Below are positions 61,508 to 64,000 of a stretch of 64,000 nucleotides of DNA, piece after piece (position 1 is the stretch's first letter; every line of letters begins with the position of its first letter). Under the pieces are notes generated by a model. That model was not told where the DNA came from, made no database searches, and saw only the letters and a program-made list of their open reading frames with translations. Made by a program: the position numbers and the translations under genes. This stretch comes from SP197 sp965242595. Lineage in GTDB: Bacteria; Pseudomonadota; Alphaproteobacteria; SP197. The DNA is taken from the NCBI GenBank assembly GCA_965242595.1, contig OZ251464.1, positions 1,550,001 through 1,614,000 of the forward strand, given 5' to 3'.

Positions 61508-62682
61508 CGGTCGATCTCCCCGAACACGATATCCATGCTGCCGACGATGGCGGCGGTATCGGCCAGCATGTGGCCCTTGCACAGGAAGTCGGTGGCCGCC
61601 AGATGCAGAAAGCCGGGCGCCCGGATGCGGCAGCGATAAGGCCGGTTGCTGCCGTCGGAGACGATGAAGACGCCGAACTCGCCCTTGGGCGCCTCGACGG
61701 CGGCATAGACTTCGCCCGCCGGCACGCGATAACCCTCGGTGTAGAGCTTGAAATGGTGGATCAGGGCTTCCATGGAGGTCTTCATGTCGGCGCGCGAGGG
61801 CGGCGCGATCTTCGGATCGGCGGTCTTCACCGGGCCGGCAGGCATGTTGGCGATGCACTGCTTCACGATCTGGATCGATTGGCGCAGCTCCTCCAGCCGG
61901 CACATGTAACGCTCGAAGCAATCGCCGCTGGTTCCGGTGGGAATGTCGAACTCCATCTCCCCATAGGCGTCGTAGGGCTGCGCTTTGCGCAGATCCCAGG
62001 GCACGCCGGCCGAGCGTAGCATCGGACCGCTGAAGCCCCAGTCGATGGCGTCTTCGGGCGAGACCATGCCGATATCCACCGTCCGCTGCTTGAAGATGCG
62101 GTTCTCGTTGAGCAGATGCTCGATATCGCCGATCACCCGGGGCAAAGTGTCCACATAGTCGTCGATGGCCTTTTCCATGCCGGCGGGAAGGTCGCGGGCC
62201 ACGCCGCCGGGGCGGAAATAGGCGGCGTGCATCCGGGCACCGGAGGCGCCTTCGTAGAACTCCATCAGCTTTTCGCGCTCCTCGAAGGCCCACAAGGCGG
62301 GAGACAGCGCGCCGACATCCATGGCGAAGGTGGTGACATTCAGCAAATGGTTGAGAATCCGGGTGAGTTCGGCGAACAGCACGCGGATATACTGGCCGCG
62401 CGGCGGCGCCTCGATGCCCAGCAGCTTTTCCACCGCCAGGGCATAGCCGTGCTCCAGGCACATGGGCGAAACATAATCCAGGCGGTCGAAATACGGCACG
62501 GCCTGGAGATAGGTCTTGTATTCGATCAGCTTTTCGGTGCCGCGATGCAGCAGGCCGATATGGGGGTCGGCCCGCTCCACCACCTCGCCGTCCATCTCCA
62601 GCACCAGGCGCAGCACGCCGTGAGCGGCCGGATGCTGGGGGCCGAAATTGATGGTGGTGGTTGTGATCTCGGTCTCAGCCAT
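61504..62682 (-). CDS. nuoD: NADH-quinone oxidoreductase subunit D (49 kDa)
   Basis: Quinone-site subunit derived from hydrogenase large subunits. 392 residues: FGPQHPAAHGVLRLVLEMDGE (quinone-contacting His), HIGLLHRGTEKLIEYK, YFDRLDYVSPMCLEH, DVGALSPALWAFEEREKLME and C-terminal GSMDIVFGEIDR. It is separate from nuoC. Its ATG lies in ATGGCTGA together with the nuoC stop. Confidence 0.97.
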   Translation of the reverse strand: MAETEITTTTINFGPQHPAAHGVLRLVLEMDGEVVERADPHIGLLHRGTEKLIEYKTYLQAVPYFDRLDYVSPMCLEHGYALAVEKLLGIEAPPRGQYIRVLFAELTRILNHLLNVTTFAMDVGALSPALWAFEEREKLMEFYEGASGARMHAAYFRPGGVARDLPAGMEKAIDDYVDTLPRVIGDIEHLLNENRIFKQRTVDIGMVSPEDAIDWGFSGPMLRSAGVPWDLRKAQPYDAYGEMEFDIPTGTSGDCFERYMCRLEELRQSIQIVKQCIANMPAGPVKTADPKIAPPSRADMKTSMEALIHHFKLYTEGYRVPAGEVYAAVEAPKGEFGVFIVSDGSNRPYRCRIRAPGFLHLAATDFLCKGHMLADTAAIVGSMDIVFGEIDR

Positions 62683-63313
62683 CCTTGCGCCCCTCTTGCG
62701 AAGACGCGCCTTCCGGGGGCGCTTCCCCGTCCGCCGTCAGGGCGTCGAGGGCGCCTTCCCAGGGCGAGAGATAGTCGAAATTGCGGAAGGCCTGGGTCAG
62801 CTTCACCGGCTCATAGACCACGCGCTTTTCGTTTTCGTCATAGCGCATCTCGACATGGCCGGTCAGCGGGAAATCCTTGCGCTGGGGATGGCCTTCGAAC
62901 CCGTAATCGGTGAGGATGCGGCGCAGATCCGGGTGATGGGAGAAATAGATGCCATACATGTCCCACACCTCGCGCTCCAGCCAGAAGGCGGCGCTGAACA
63001 CGCCATAGCAGGAGGGAACCGGCATCTCCTCGCCGACGGCAAGCCTGACCCGCAGGCGCAGATTGTGGCGCAGGCTGAGCAGGTTGTAGATCAGGTCGAA
63101 ACGCCGCTCCCGTTCGGGATAATCGACCGCGGTGATGTCCACCAGCTGCTTGAACAGGCATTGGCTGTCGTCGCGCAGCCAGGCCAGCAGGGCCGGCAGA
63201 ACCTCGCGGGAGGCCGACAGAATGGCCTGGCCGCGGTCGAAGGCCAGTTCGCCGGCTTCACCCGGAAAGCGCGCCTGCGCCATGCTGCCGATCTCGCTCA
63301 AGGCCTGCGACAT
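62675..63313 (-). CDS. nuoC: NADH-quinone oxidoreductase subunit C (30 kDa)
   Basis: Peripheral-arm scaffold subunit. 212 residues: QLVDITAVDYPERERRFDLIY, FWLEREVWDMYGIYFSHHPDL (family signature), RRILTDYGFEGHPQRKDFPL and RNFDYLSPWE. The ATG at 63313 lies 14 bp after nuoB with ACGGGAA upstream. Confidence 0.96.
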   Translation of the reverse strand: MSQALSEIGSMAQARFPGEAGELAFDRGQAILSASREVLPALLAWLRDDSQCLFKQLVDITAVDYPERERRFDLIYNLLSLRHNLRLRVRLAVGEEMPVPSCYGVFSAAFWLEREVWDMYGIYFSHHPDLRRILTDYGFEGHPQRKDFPLTGHVEMRYDENEKRVVYEPVKLTQAFRNFDYLSPWEGALDALTADGEAPPEGASSQEGRKDG

Positions 63314-63327
63314 GTTCCCGTCTGTCG

Positions 63328-63858
63328 TCAGCGCCGAATGGTGCCGGTGCGGCGAATCTTCTTCTGCAATTGCAGAATGCCATAGACCAGGGCCTCGGCC
63401 GTGGGCGGGCAGCCGGGGACGTAGATGTCCACCGGCACGATGCGGTCGCAGCCACGCACCACCGAATAGGAATAATGGTAATAGCCGCCGCCATTGGCGC
63501 AGGAGCCCATGGAGATGACCCAGCGCGGCTCCGGCATCTGGTCGTAGAGCTTGCGCAAAGCGGGCGCCATCTTGTTGCACAAGGTGCCGGCCACGATCAT
63601 CACGTCGGATTGACGCGGGCTGGCGCGCGGGATCACGCCGAAGCGGTCGAGATCGTAGCGGCTCATATAGGCGTGGATCATCTCCACCCCGCAGCAGGCC
63701 AGGCCGAAGGTCATCGGCCACAGGCTGCCAGTCCGCGCCCAGTTCACCAGCTTATCGACATTGGAGAGCAGGAAGCCCTTGTCGTCCACCTCGCGCCCGA
63801 TTTGTTGCAGCAGGGCTTCCCGGCCTGCGGGCGGGGTGTGGGCCGGGGCCGCTTTCAT
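63328..63858 (-). CDS. nuoB: NADH-quinone oxidoreductase subunit B ([4Fe-4S] N2)
   Basis: Holds the terminal cluster N2 that reduces quinone. 176 residues from ATG 63858: WPMTFGLACCGVEMIHAYMS (adjacent cysteines), PRQSDVMIVAGTLCNKMAPAL, ISMGSCANGGGYYH and VYVPGCPPTAEAL-type sequence DIYVPGCPPTAEALVYG. Longer readings from 63885 run into nuoA; the chosen ATG overlaps the nuoA stop as ATGA, the usual arrangement. Confidence 0.96.
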   Translation of the reverse strand: MKAAPAHTPPAGREALLQQIGREVDDKGFLLSNVDKLVNWARTGSLWPMTFGLACCGVEMIHAYMSRYDLDRFGVIPRASPRQSDVMIVAGTLCNKMAPALRKLYDQMPEPRWVISMGSCANGGGYYHYSYSVVRGCDRIVPVDIYVPGCPPTAEALVYGILQLQKKIRRTGTIRR

Positions 63859-64000
63859 TCCCATTCCAGGGCCCCCTTGCGCCATTCATAGACGAAGCCC
63901 ACCGTCAGCACGCCCAGAAACACCACCATGGACCAGAAGCCGAAGGCGCCGATCTCGGAAAGGGAGACCGCCCAGGGGAACAGAAAGGCCACCTCCAGGT
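63855..64000 (-). CDS. nuoA: NADH-quinone oxidoreductase subunit A (5' part beyond window)
   Basis: Small membrane subunit of complex I, first gene of the series; only the last 47 or so codons are inside the window. Visible sequence: LEVAFLFPWAVSLSEIGAFG, with the conserved acidic residue and FPWA motif of the second helix region, then FWSMVVFLGVLTVGFVYEW (third helix) and the tail RKGALEWE. The promoter of the nuo operon lies outside the window. Confidence 0.92.
   Translation of the reverse strand, partial: LEVAFLFPWAVSLSEIGAFGFWSMVVFLGVLTVGFVYEWRKGALEWE

Noticed and set aside
58151..61639. A very long plus-strand open frame (over 1100 codons) opposite nuoG, nuoF and nuoE
   Set aside because: It is a GC-rich shadow of three well-recognised complex I genes; its translation is low-complexity (Gly/Ala/His/Arg-rich) with no motif.

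Overview
The window is a GC-rich (roughly two thirds G+C by eye) housekeeping segment of an alphaproteobacterial chromosome. The assignment rests on gene order (pdhABC–ftsB–eno–kdsA–pyrG–secG–tpiA | ppiD–trpEGDC–moaC–moeA–lexA | comEC | gltX–gltA; then the lpx/bam/rpsB-tsf cluster; then dnaE–lolDC–proS–DUF1467–mce–rnj–coaX–birA–nuoN..A). It is supported by LpxI in place of LpxH, a short ProS without an editing domain, and a GAAC-N7-GAAC LexA box. Genus and order cannot be fixed from this sequence; a Rhodospirillales-like lineage is plausible.

Layout. 1–9.5 kb (minus strand): E2, E1-beta and E1-alpha of pyruvate dehydrogenase, a FitAB/VapBC-type toxin-antitoxin pair, ftsB, eno, kdsA, pyrG, secG, tpiA. 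9.6–18.1 kb (plus strand): a divergent run of ppiD, trpE, trpG, trpD, trpC, moaC, moeA and a self-regulated lexA. 18.0–19.9 kb: a broken comEC containing a 19-nt poly-G tract, and a poorly resolved stretch. 19.9–23.2 kb (plus): gltX, gltA and a glyoxalase. 23.2–64 kb (minus): about 41 kb read on one strand only, with most genes overlapping or within 20 bp of the next. It holds a Rieske oxygenase; lpxB–lpxI–lpxA–fabZ–lpxD–skp–bamA–rseP–dxr–cdsA–uppS–frr–pyrH–tsf–rpsB (lipid A, outer membrane assembly, isoprenoid and phospholipid precursors, translation); dnaE; lolDC; proS; a DNA-3-methyladenine glycosylase; DUF1467; methylmalonyl-CoA epimerase; RNase J; coaX; birA; and all 14 complex I genes in order (nuoA is cut by the window end, pdhC by the window start).

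How the genes work together. The left part supplies acetyl-CoA (PDH), glycolytic steps (Eno, TpiA), CTP and Kdo-8-P. The middle makes tryptophan precursors, molybdenum cofactor and citrate, and carries the SOS repressor. The right part builds and exports the outer membrane and makes NADH:quinone oxidoreductase. Several intergenic gaps carry a TTGnnn-N17-hexamer promoter.

The most striking observation is technical or evolutionary. Every reading-frame break in the window (trpE, moaC, moeA, comEC, probably a small gene near 19.7 kb, gltX) falls between 12.87 and 21.04 kb, while the other ~56 kb is intact. Three of the breaks lengthen a G or C pair to a triplet. Poor local sequence quality or a bad assembly join at the poly-G tract is the likeliest reason; genuine decay must be excluded. 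Biologically, the points of most interest are the toxin-antitoxin pair inserted between ftsB and pdhA, a Rieske oxygenase with a bridging glutamate as in quaternary-ammonium oxygenases, and a PDH E1-alpha with GEG instead of GDG in its thiamine-diphosphate motif. I found no CRISPR array, rRNA, tRNA, prophage, insertion sequence or clearly novel multigene system.
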